Positions 15,967-22,830 of a stretch of DNA of 64,000 nucleotides are shown in pieces; position 1 is the stretch's first letter; each line of letters opens with the position of its first letter. A model generated the notes under the pieces. The model was not told where the DNA came from and searched no databases. It saw only the letters and a list, made by a program, of their open reading frames with translations. The DNA lies in contig JAUYAB010000090.1 of NCBI GenBank assembly GCA_030693705.1, positions 1 to 64,000 of the forward strand, written 5' to 3'. The translations under genes and the position numbers were made by a program. Source of the stretch: Ignavibacteria bacterium. GTDB lineage: Bacteria; Bacteroidota; Ignavibacteria; Ignavibacteriales; Ignavibacteriaceae.

Positions 15967-17037
15967 TTAGCAGATCGGGTAGTTGTATAAATTGGTGGAA
16001 AATGAAGTTAATCTATTTCTAGCTACAGTAATAAAATTAGTTTTAAGTAAAGCTTTCTTCCGCTCATTCCACGCGTATATCCTTTTAATTAATTCTGGTT
16101 CTGAAAAACCATTATTCAGTTCATTCTTTATTACATAGTCAACTGTCGCTAACAATTCCATACCAAGAGGAGACTCAAAACCTTCTATAAGATCATAAAC
16201 TTTTTGCAACCTATCTTTTTGCTCTTGAGTGCAATTATCATCAATAAAGCTATAAATTTGTTCAATTTCTTTTTGATTAATTTCAAGTTTATCAAATGGT
16301 TTAGCTGTTTTCTGTTTCATCCCGAATAAATAATGCCCGTCAAGATCTGCAAGCACATGAGTTAATTTATCAGCGTAGGGTCCATACATCCCTTTTGTAA
16401 ATTCCAGTCTTAAATTTTCACCAAATCGTTGAAGAAAGTAAACAAGCTTTTGCGCTTCTAAAACAGTAAGTTCATAACCGAGTATTGTATAACGGTCAAG
16501 TAAGGCGATAACCATTGCACGTACAGCAGTTAATTTAGGTTTCTTAGTTACTGTTTTGGGTGAAGGAATAGAATACGCCGCATCGGAAGGTTCGAATATG
16601 TACGTAGTTAGCCCTTCGATGTTTGCAAGAGCTTTTTCGATTAAAGGTTTTACATCCATCCAATTTAATTTACCGTTACCACAACCAAGTGGAGGAACAG
16701 CAATTGACTTAATATTACTTTTAATGATAAAGGCTCGTAAATCTATTAGTCCTTCTTTTATCCATTTTAACTCTGAAGGATAACGCCAATGTTTTTTGGT
16801 GGGGAAATTAATTATATACTTTGGGCCGGTAAACTTTCCTGTTTCTGTAACAAATACTTTACCTATTTGTACTTTACCGGCTTTGGCAGCATGTTCGTAT
16901 TCTTTAAAGTTATTTGGGAAAGCTTTCTTGAATTGAAGAGCTACACCTTTACCCATAACACCCACAGTATTAACTGTATTAACAAGCGCTTCCGCATTGT
17001 TTTCTATAAGATTTCCATTTTTTATGATCTCAATCAT
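15967..17037 (-). CDS. darG: DarG-type antitoxin: macrodomain ADP-ribosylglycohydrolase
   Basis: The antitoxin of a DarTG system; it removes ADP-ribose from DNA and binds DarT. The 356-residue length is typical. The N-terminal macrodomain (about 1-150) shows GNLIENNAEALVNTVNTVG, MGKGVALQFKKAFP and VPPLGCGNGKLNW, matching the AlN-x-VN-x-G-x-MGKGxALQFK signature of the TARG1/DarG branch. The C-terminal part (about 170-350) has LLDRYTILGYELTVLEAQKL and LRLEFTKGMYGPYADKL, as in the DarT-binding domain of DarG proteins. It starts at ATG 17037, with darT ending one base earlier, so the genes are tightly coupled. Assignment is strongly supported by both protein features and pairing. Confidence 0.93.
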   Translation of the reverse strand: MIEIIKNGNLIENNAEALVNTVNTVGVMGKGVALQFKKAFPNNFKEYEHAAKAGKVQIGKVFVTETGKFTGPKYIINFPTKKHWRYPSELKWIKEGLIDLRAFIIKSNIKSIAVPPLGCGNGKLNWMDVKPLIEKALANIEGLTTYIFEPSDAAYSIPSPKTVTKKPKLTAVRAMVIALLDRYTILGYELTVLEAQKLVYFLQRFGENLRLEFTKGMYGPYADKLTHVLADLDGHYLFGMKQKTAKPFDKLEINQKEIEQIYSFIDDNCTQEQKDRLQKVYDLIEGFESPLGMELLATVDYVIKNELNNGFSEPELIKRIYAWNERKKALLKTNFITVARNRLTSFSTNLYNYPIC

Positions 17038-17038
17038 T

Positions 17039-17677
17039 CTAATAATACCAGTTTCTTTTTATAAATGTTTTGATTTGTGTCCCGCATTTGTTTTGGATAG
17101 AATCAACTTCTTGTTTTGTAATATCATCGTAAACGACTATTGCTAATATACTATTTGCGGGAACAAATTGGAAGACCAGGAATTCCGCCATTCTTCTTCT
17201 CATTCTGTCGTTATCTTCCGGTGTATTATTCCAGTAAGTCTCACCCATTATTTTCCAGTCAATTTTATCAAGATCATTTTCATCGTTGTAAAAATTGGAT
17301 ATTTCTTGATAGGCATGACCATCAGTAAATGCAAAAGGTCTATTGGCTTTTTTAATTTCCTCAACTGAACTAATAAGATAGATTATTTCTCCTTGTGTAC
17401 CGTTATACCCTTGAACATTACCTTTATTAATGCTGTAAAGCATCGGTGAACGCGGCGCTAAATAAAAAGGCACATAATCGTTTAACACACCAAATGGTGA
17501 TACTGGAACTGCTCTTTGCCCACGTTTGTCAATTAAATTACGGTGTCCAATATTGATATAATCCGGATCGCATAAAGAAGAATTTCTACAATATACACCA
17601 TTTCTTAACGTGAAAGCCAAGTTGTTATAATGAGCGATTCTAAATATTAATGTTGGTCTGTTAAAAGTTACAGGCAT
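17039..17677 (-). CDS. darT: DarT-type DNA ADP-ribosyltransferase toxin (DUF4433)
   Basis: A toxin that attaches ADP-ribose to thymidine in single-stranded DNA, blocking replication; members defend against phage. The 212-residue length matches the family. The start RPTLIFRIAHYNNLAFTLRN, PVSPFGVLNDYVPFYLAPRS (about 58-77) and RRRMAEFLVFQFVP with the likely catalytic Glu165 are DUF4433 hallmarks. ATG at 17677 was chosen; there is no signal peptide. darG follows immediately. A divergent promoter-small RNA element starts only 16 nt upstream of the start codon, which is unusual and shared with the TcmP operon. Sequence specificity for the modified DNA motif cannot be read from sequence alone. Confidence 0.93.
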   Translation of the reverse strand: MPVTFNRPTLIFRIAHYNNLAFTLRNGVYCRNSSLCDPDYINIGHRNLIDKRGQRAVPVSPFGVLNDYVPFYLAPRSPMLYSINKGNVQGYNGTQGEIIYLISSVEEIKKANRPFAFTDGHAYQEISNFYNDENDLDKIDWKIMGETYWNNTPEDNDRMRRRMAEFLVFQFVPANSILAIVVYDDITKQEVDSIQNKCGTQIKTFIKRNWYY

Positions 17678-17692
17678 AATTAAGTAATCAAT

Positions 17693-17723
17693 TTTGTTTT
17701 TAAACTAAACAATACTATTTTTG
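17693..17723 (+). promoter_or_regulatory. Bacteroidota-type promoter of small RNA copy 1
   Basis: TTTG at 17693-17696, 19-nt spacer, TATTTTTG at 17716-17723: a perfect match to the TTTG / TAnnTTTG promoter of this phylum. It reads away from darT. Identical spacing and near-identical sequence recur at 19853-19883. Confidence 0.7.
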
Positions 17724-17728
17724 AACCA

Positions 17729-17793
17729 ATCCAGTTTATCTGGAGGTGGAAGGATGCACAAGCCTTTGCCCCGAGTAATCGGGGTTTTTTATT
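17729..17793 (+). ncRNA. Putative small RNA, copy 1, with intrinsic terminator
   Basis: A transcript of about 65 nt is predicted from the promoter just upstream to a terminator at 17769-17793 (CCCCGA, GTAA tetraloop, TCGGGG, six T). An internal hairpin TCCAG-TTTAT-CTGGA is followed by GGTGGAAG and a short linker (GATGCACAAGCC). A second copy at 19889-19952 differs only in the linker and at a few edges. A micro-ORF starting at the linker ATG would give a 14-residue peptide, but copy 2 lacks that ATG and differs by one base in length, which argues for an RNA function. No known RNA family is recognised. Confidence 0.6.
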
Positions 17794-17864
17794 ATTAAGG
17801 CAACATTTTAATGCTAAAAGCGTCGATGCCTATTTTATCTTTATTCTACTTTCTTAACTCAATA

Positions 17865-17884
17865 AACCGCATAGTAACGCAGAG
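17865..17884. repeat. Degenerate dispersed-repeat fragment
   Basis: AACCGCATAGTAACGCAGAG resembles the right half of the interspersed repeat found in fuller form at 12398 and 20014. It lies 44 nt beyond the DUF5131 gene's stop. Confidence 0.45.
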
Positions 17885-17927
17885 AATTTGTTATAAAACT
17901 CAAGTTACGGACACTCTTCACTCTATT

Positions 17928-18650
17928 TTAACCGGCTTTTCTGTACTTAGGCATTTGGCTCCATGTTTTTCCTTGCAGTAATCTTCCGGCTTTCTTCTTT
18001 TGTACACCACCCCATTGTTTGAAAAAGAATGGAACATTCTGCTCAATACATTTGTCTTTAATATCTATTACCCATTCTTCTTTTAGTGATCTTGCACCGG
18101 GACCGGATTCTCCGCCAACTATTACCCAATCAATATTTGTTAAATCCAATTTGTGTATAGGTCCGATCAAAGGTTCAACCGATAAGAATTTTGTTTTTGC
18201 ATCTGTGTTTCTTAAATGATCGATACGGTAAGTGTAGTCATCATTTTCTACGCTAACACCCATCCAGATGTTTTCCGTCCAGTTAAGTTTGGAATTATAT
18301 TTTAACAGAATATCCGACCGTTTGGTTAGGACTTGAAATTTATGCCAATAAGCTTTATTCATTACATCAAATATTCTTTGAATAAATGCAAGTGGAACGT
18401 TTTTATGGAAAAGATCACTCATTGAGTTAACGAAGATTGTTTGAGGTTTTTTCCAGGTTAGCGGCAATTCTACAACATGATCTTGCAAGGTTAGCTTAAA
18501 ACCATTTTCATAATTTGCAGATCCCATTGCTTTAAGTCTTTTTGCCATTCTTTCTGCGTAACAAAACTTACAACCGGGACTAACTTTTGTGCAACCAGTA
18601 ATAGGGTTCCATGTTGATTCAGTCCATTCTATTGATGATTTAAGTGCCAT
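17928..18650 (-). CDS. DUF5131 (phage Gp37/Gp68-like) three-Cys-motif protein
   Basis: A 240-residue protein of the DUF5131/Gp37-Gp68 family, which is regularly encoded beside TcmP. The N-terminus [20 protein letters not shown] is followed by CKFC, giving Cys20, Cys27 and Cys30, the three-cysteine motif that may bind an iron-sulfur cluster as in radical-SAM-like proteins. Later blocks include [57 protein letters not shown] and the C-terminus [20 protein letters not shown]. The gene begins one base after tcmP ends. Its last 100 bp recur as relics at 13316-13415 and 14905-15012. Enzymatic activity has not been established to my knowledge; nucleic-acid or nucleotide modification is an inference. 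Confidence 0.88.
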   Translation of the reverse strand: MALKSSIEWTESTWNPITGCTKVSPGCKFCYAERMAKRLKAMGSANYENGFKLTLQDHVVELPLTWKKPQTIFVNSMSDLFHKNVPLAFIQRIFDVMNKAYWHKFQVLTKRSDILLKYNSKLNWTENIWMGVSVENDDYTYRIDHLRNTDAKTKFLSVEPLIGPIHKLDLTNIDWVIVGGESGPGARSLKEEWVIDIKDKCIEQNVPFFFKQWGGVQKKKAGRLLQGKTWSQMPKYRKAG

Positions 18651-18651
18651 A

Positions 18652-19782
18652 TTATTCTTTCGGAAAATTTATTAGAACATCATCCCCAAATGTAAATTCA
18701 CCTTTAATTTTTCTTCTTTGTGTATAAGGTGGATCCGCTGTGATTTTCCCCCTTTGTTCCAATTTCAATAAAACTGTTTTATAATTTCTCGAAATGTACT
18801 TCTTTCCAACATTATGTTCAAGATATAATTGATTCATCATCAAAGACTTTCCATTATATTCTTTAAGAAGCATCTCTTCAAGGTCGTCTAATGGTCTATT
18901 ATATTCAAATAGATTTGGGTAATTAATATCGGCAGGATTGTATCCAAATGATGGAACACCTTGTTCAGTTAATGTACTCTCGGCAGCCATAATCCCTTTC
19001 ATAATTTCATATCCCTTAAAGTTTTTCGTAACAAAAATAAGGTGGTGGCTTGTCCTTTTACCCGACTCATTTCTGAAGCTAAATGGTAAAACGTAACGTC
19101 CCCCTAACTCTTTTAATGCATTTACTAATTCTTCGACAATTAAAAACTCTCTGTCGGTCGTTGATAAGTTCTCTAATCGAATCCTTAAATCATCACCTCT
19201 TTCTTTACCGAATAATGCATTCATATGCTCTTCAACAAAAGGATTATTTAACCCCATATTTATTCTGTTATAATTGAAAAAGAAAACACAATCGCAACCC
19301 CAATCTTTTAATACAGAATTAACAAGTTTTAATGAGAGTCCCTTATAACCCCATGGATCAACGAAAAACAAAGAAGGTAACAATTTCATATTCTCAAATA
19401 TTTTGGCAATCCCGTCACCCACTTCATTATTGTTGACTATTGGTTTATATCGCAAATCATTAATGCCTGGTATGTGAAGAATTTCTTCATTTAAAGATCT
19501 TACAAACCCTTTATCTTTATCGTTAAAAAATGTTACTAAACTTTTTTTAAGATCAGTATCATTTATAGCTGTTTCTAAAACTTTAATTGGTGTAGAAATC
19601 GTTCCGTCTTCGTATCGGCCAGGTCCTGCAAATAAATCTATATATGCAATTTTGGGGTCTCGATGATTCCTCTTTGCAGTTGAGATTATTACTTTAGCCC
19701 AAACCCAAAAATATTTAGCTATAATTCTTGTCTTTACCTGAGATTGCTCAAGCGATTCTTGAAAAAAAATGTGATTGTTCAT
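18652..19782 (-). CDS. tcmP: Three-Cys-motif partner protein TcmP
   Basis: A 376-residue protein of the TcmP family, defined by its constant partnership with DUF5131 proteins. The N-terminal part contains [18 protein letters not shown] (about 46-63), with DLFAGPG resembling the SAM-binding motif I of Rossmann methyltransferases, and [13 protein letters not shown] (about 139-151), which recalls a DPPY/DPW-type motif. The C-terminal third ([20 protein letters not shown]) looks like a winged-helix DNA- or RNA-binding domain. The gene is coupled to the DUF5131 gene downstream (1-nt gap), and a divergent small-RNA element lies 70 nt upstream. I infer a two-protein nucleic-acid-modifying system, possibly in defence. 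Confidence 0.88.
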   Translation of the reverse strand: MNNHIFFQESLEQSQVKTRIIAKYFWVWAKVIISTAKRNHRDPKIAYIDLFAGPGRYEDGTISTPIKVLETAINDTDLKKSLVTFFNDKDKGFVRSLNEEILHIPGINDLRYKPIVNNNEVGDGIAKIFENMKLLPSLFFVDPWGYKGLSLKLVNSVLKDWGCDCVFFFNYNRINMGLNNPFVEEHMNALFGKERGDDLRIRLENLSTTDREFLIVEELVNALKELGGRYVLPFSFRNESGKRTSHHLIFVTKNFKGYEIMKGIMAAESTLTEQGVPSFGYNPADINYPNLFEYNRPLDDLEEMLLKEYNGKSLMMNQLYLEHNVGKKYISRNYKTVLLKLEQRGKITADPPYTQRRKIKGEFTFGDDVLINFPKE

Positions 19783-19852
19783 TATTTTTCCCTCATTATT
19801 TGTAAAAAATATTAAACTACAGTTATACGATGCATGGATTAACTTATCTTAT

Positions 19853-19883
19853 TTTGTTATTAAACTTAACAATACTATTTTTG
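19853..19883 (+). promoter_or_regulatory. Bacteroidota-type promoter of small RNA copy 2
   Basis: TTTG at 19853-19856, 19-nt spacer, TATTTTTG at 19876-19883; same design as the copy at 17693. It reads towards the 3' end of hsdS, away from tcmP. Confidence 0.7.
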
Positions 19884-19888
19884 AACCA

Positions 19889-19952
19889 ATCCAGTTTATC
19901 TGGAGGTGGAAGTTCAACAAGACTTTGCCCCGAGTAATCGGGGTTTTTTATT
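19889..19952 (+). ncRNA. Putative small RNA, copy 2, with intrinsic terminator
   Basis: About 60-65 nt from the predicted start to the terminator at 19928-19952 (CCCCGA-GTAA-TCGGGG plus six T). The hairpin TCCAG-TTTAT-CTGGA and the GGTGGAAG segment are identical to copy 1; the linker reads TTCAACAAGAC instead of GATGCACAAGCC. No plus-strand gene precedes it, so the terminator belongs to this short unit itself. It is placed divergently from tcmP, as copy 1 is from darT. Confidence 0.6.
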
Positions 19953-20013
19953 TATAACGAAATAGCTTAATTCCATAATGTTTTGTCTACTATATTTGCT
20001 TTGGTAAATCTTT

Positions 20014-20079
20014 CTCTCTGCATTTTTTAGCGGTTAATGATTTTCTTTTTAACCGCAGAGGGCGCAGAGTGACGCAAAG
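20014..20079. repeat. Dispersed inverted repeat, copy 4
   Basis: CTCTCTGCATTTTTTAGCGG, then TTTTTAACCGCAGAGGGCGC and GTGACGCAAAG. It ends one base before the complement of the hsdS stop codon (20081-20083), so the repeat abuts the gene's 3' end and could fold into a terminator-like hairpin. Confidence 0.75.
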
Positions 20080-20080
20080 T

Positions 20081-21406
20081 TTATTTCTCTTTCTCTTCCA
20101 GCGCCTCTCTCAACACAGTTTGTAGCAGTAAGTTTGTTTCTTCTTTGCTTTGGTTTATGGTTTTTTCTAATTCGCTGCATAGCTGCATAAGCTGTTCTAA
20201 TTTGGTAACGATTCTTTGTTGTTCGGCAAGTGGTGGAAGCGGAATTAAAAAACGTGCAAGCGATTTGCCCGTAAAATGTTTAATCCCGGCACCCGTAAAA
20301 TAACTATCAAGATACTTTGAACGAGCGGATAAAAATAAATATAAAAGAAAATATTTGTTATCGATTCCTTTATAAAATCTAACACGGTGAATAGCTTTTT
20401 GAATTTTCATATTTGGAATTTGATTCTGCCATATTGCAGCCCTACCAGGTTCACCACCTTCACAAATTAAAATATCACCATAGTTGAGTCCATATCTTTC
20501 TTCTTCTTTTTCTTCAAATCGCATTTTCAATAAACAGCTAAAATCAAAGTTTAACCAACGGATATTAATATTTCTAAGATATGGTTGTAATGTCCCTTTA
20601 TTTTTACCTGCGTCAAGCATCTTACCTAGACAATGTTCAGCAACTTCACTAACTCTGCACCAAATCCAACTTTCAGGTATTTCGTAAGGAATTTCTTCCG
20701 GTTTTATTTCGGGTAATGGCTTCTGTTTTTTTATTTTCCCTTCAGCAATAAGTTTTTCTTTTTCAGCTTTTATTCTTTTGAGTAGTTCTGAGGCGGGTTC
20801 ATCATTATTGTCTTGTAGTACAATTTTGCCTTGCATTGCTTCTCGGAGAAATGCTTTACGGAGTTGGTTTACTATATTGGTTTGAGTAGATAATTCTGAT
20901 TCAAGTAGCGAATTAAGTTCTTTGTTTCCAACAAATGAATTTACAATTTGTCTTTGTTTGTCTCTGTTAGGGCAGAGGAATTCTATTTCTAAAAGTTGCC
21001 TTTCATGAATTGATTTTTGCGCAGAACCGGTGGTTGTAATTTTAGAAACTTCTTCTTGAAACTGCTTTGATTTTATAATTAAGTCTAAAAATTCAGAATC
21101 AATTCCTTCGATTGAAAACATCGGCATATTTTCAGTTACTATACAACCGTCAACTTCTTTAGGTGCAATTCCAATTGATCCATCCTCCACTCCTTGTCTA
21201 ACAAACATCAATGTATTGGGATACTTCTTCAGATCGATTAGAAACTGTCTTTTGCGACCAATATCTTTTCCTTTTTTAACTCCTCTAAAATGAACACCGG
21301 TATGTTTTGAAATCGTTACTTGCTTGTACTCAATATTATCCTGAACAAGATGTTCAATACGATATTGCTTTACAACATCTCCCAGTTTTACTTCCTTCCA
21401 ACTCAT
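20081..21406 (-). CDS. hsdS: Type I restriction specificity subunit HsdS
   Basis: The DNA-recognition subunit of a type I restriction-modification complex. The 441-residue protein has two target-recognition domains: TRD1 starts at WKEVKLGDVV (2-11) and ends with a conserved spacer (QRQIVNSFVGNKELNSLLES, KAFLREAMQGKI), and TRD2 starts at PESWIWCRVSEVAEHCLGKM and ends at LPLPPLAEQQRIVTKLEQLM. The long helical spacers after each TRD fit the half-target geometry of the family. Start overlaps the hsdM stop (ATGA at 21403-21406). The recognition sequence cannot be deduced. Repeat copy 4 touches its 3' end. Confidence 0.95.
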   Translation of the reverse strand: MSWKEVKLGDVVKQYRIEHLVQDNIEYKQVTISKHTGVHFRGVKKGKDIGRKRQFLIDLKKYPNTLMFVRQGVEDGSIGIAPKEVDGCIVTENMPMFSIEGIDSEFLDLIIKSKQFQEEVSKITTTGSAQKSIHERQLLEIEFLCPNRDKQRQIVNSFVGNKELNSLLESELSTQTNIVNQLRKAFLREAMQGKIVLQDNNDEPASELLKRIKAEKEKLIAEGKIKKQKPLPEIKPEEIPYEIPESWIWCRVSEVAEHCLGKMLDAGKNKGTLQPYLRNINIRWLNFDFSCLLKMRFEEKEEERYGLNYGDILICEGGEPGRAAIWQNQIPNMKIQKAIHRVRFYKGIDNKYFLLYLFLSARSKYLDSYFTGAGIKHFTGKSLARFLIPLPPLAEQQRIVTKLEQLMQLCSELEKTINQSKEETNLLLQTVLREALEEKEK

Positions 21407-22830
21407 TTGATAGCCATCTTTAACTGTTGTAACAACAAGTTACTCTTTTCAAAACTATTATGAAGTTTTTCTAAAAGTTCAGTGCTTGAATATTCATGTT
21501 TTTCATCTTGCTTAAATGGATTTTTTGCATCAATATTAAATCCATTCTCTTCTAATGTCTTAATATTTACTTTCCAGGCATTGTCGTTCTCGGTTCTTTT
21601 CTTCCACCATTTTTTTAGTTTATTAAATTCTTCAACTCTAATTGTTTTGGTTTTGGAATAAGATTTTTGTCCTTCCGGGAGTTTATGTTCCCAATACCAG
21701 ACATCTTTTGTCGGTTTCCCTTTTTCAAAAAATAAAAGATTTGTCGCTACGGTAGCATAAGGCTGAAAAACAGAATTAGGAAGCCTAACGATTGTATGCA
21801 GATTACAGCTTTCTAAAAAGTGCTGCCGTATTCTTTGTTTAACGCCGTCACCTGTTAAAGAACCATCCGGTAAAACAATTGCGGCGCGTCCACCTTCTTC
21901 AAGGTAGCGGATAATCAACAATAAAAATAAATCAGCGCTTTCGGTAGTTCTGTATGCTTGGGGGAAATTCTTTTCTATTCCATCACTAACCGATGCACCA
22001 AAAGGTGGATTTGCAAGAATAACATTTACGCGGTCTTTTTTACCAATGGAAGTGTATTCCCGGTTAAGACTGTTTGTATAATCTACGTTTGGAATTTCGA
22101 TGTTATGCAAAATTAAGTTGGTAACACAAAGCATAAACGGAAGCGGTTTTAATTCCTGTCCGTGAATATTTTGTTCAAGCGTTTTAATGTCGCTTACATT
22201 TTTAAGTCCTTTTTTATTTATGTGTTCAATAACAGAAGTTAAGAATCCCCCCGTACCGCACGCGGGGTCCAAAACTTTTTCACCAAGTTTGGGATTTATC
22301 ATTTCAGTCATAAACTCGGTTAACGCGCGTGGAGTATAAAACTCGCCGTAATTTCCCGCGCTCTGTAAGTCTCTTAGAATGGTTTCGTAAATATCGCCGA
22401 ACAAATGTCTGTCGGAAGAAGTGGTAAAGTCAACTTCATTTATTTTGTTTATTACCTGCCTTATCAACGTACCGTTTTTCATGTAGTTGTTAGTGCCTTC
22501 AAATATTTCCCGAACCATAACGGCGCGTTTATTCTTACTGCTAATGTCAAGGTTTTTAAGAGAAGGGATAAGTTCACCGTCAACAAACAATTTCATTTCA
22601 TCGCCGGTTATCCCCTCATCATTTGCAGCCCAACTGCGCCATTGTAGATTTTTAGGTATGGGAGATTTATATTTATTGTGCAGCAGTTCCAAATCTTTAT
22701 CGTTATCATCAAGAATTTTTAAGAATATCATCCATCCAAGCTGTTCAATCCTTTGCGCGTCACCGCTAACTCCGGGATCTTTCCACATTATGTTTTGAAT
22801 AGATTTAACAATGTTACCGATATTCTTCAC
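21403..22830 (-). CDS. hsdM: Type I restriction DNA methyltransferase HsdM
   Basis: The 475-residue N6-adenine methyltransferase subunit. An N-terminal helical HsdM domain (about 5-130, LGWMIFLKILDDND) is followed by the motif X region YGEFYTPRALTEFM (161-174), motif I DPACGTGGF (188-196) and motif IV NPPFG (274-278). The start is a GTG at 22830, overlapping the hsdR stop by one base (TAGTG). The gene lies between hsdR and hsdS, all tightly overlapping, so translational coupling sets subunit ratios. Complete and without disruptions. Confidence 0.96.
   Translation of the reverse strand: MKNIGNIVKSIQNIMWKDPGVSGDAQRIEQLGWMIFLKILDDNDKDLELLHNKYKSPIPKNLQWRSWAANDEGITGDEMKLFVDGELIPSLKNLDISSKNKRAVMVREIFEGTNNYMKNGTLIRQVINKINEVDFTTSSDRHLFGDIYETILRDLQSAGNYGEFYTPRALTEFMTEMINPKLGEKVLDPACGTGGFLTSVIEHINKKGLKNVSDIKTLEQNIHGQELKPLPFMLCVTNLILHNIEIPNVDYTNSLNREYTSIGKKDRVNVILANPPFGASVSDGIEKNFPQAYRTTESADLFLLLIIRYLEEGGRAAIVLPDGSLTGDGVKQRIRQHFLESCNLHTIVRLPNSVFQPYATVATNLLFFEKGKPTKDVWYWEHKLPEGQKSYSKTKTIRVEEFNKLKKWWKKRTENDNAWKVNIKTLEENGFNIDAKNPFKQDEKHEYSSTELLEKLHNSFEKSNLLLQQLKMAIK

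Noticed and set aside
17752-17797. Micro-ORF starting at the ATG in small-RNA copy 1
   Set aside because: Copy 2 lacks the ATG and the linker differs by one base, shifting the frame; the terminator would lie inside the ORF.
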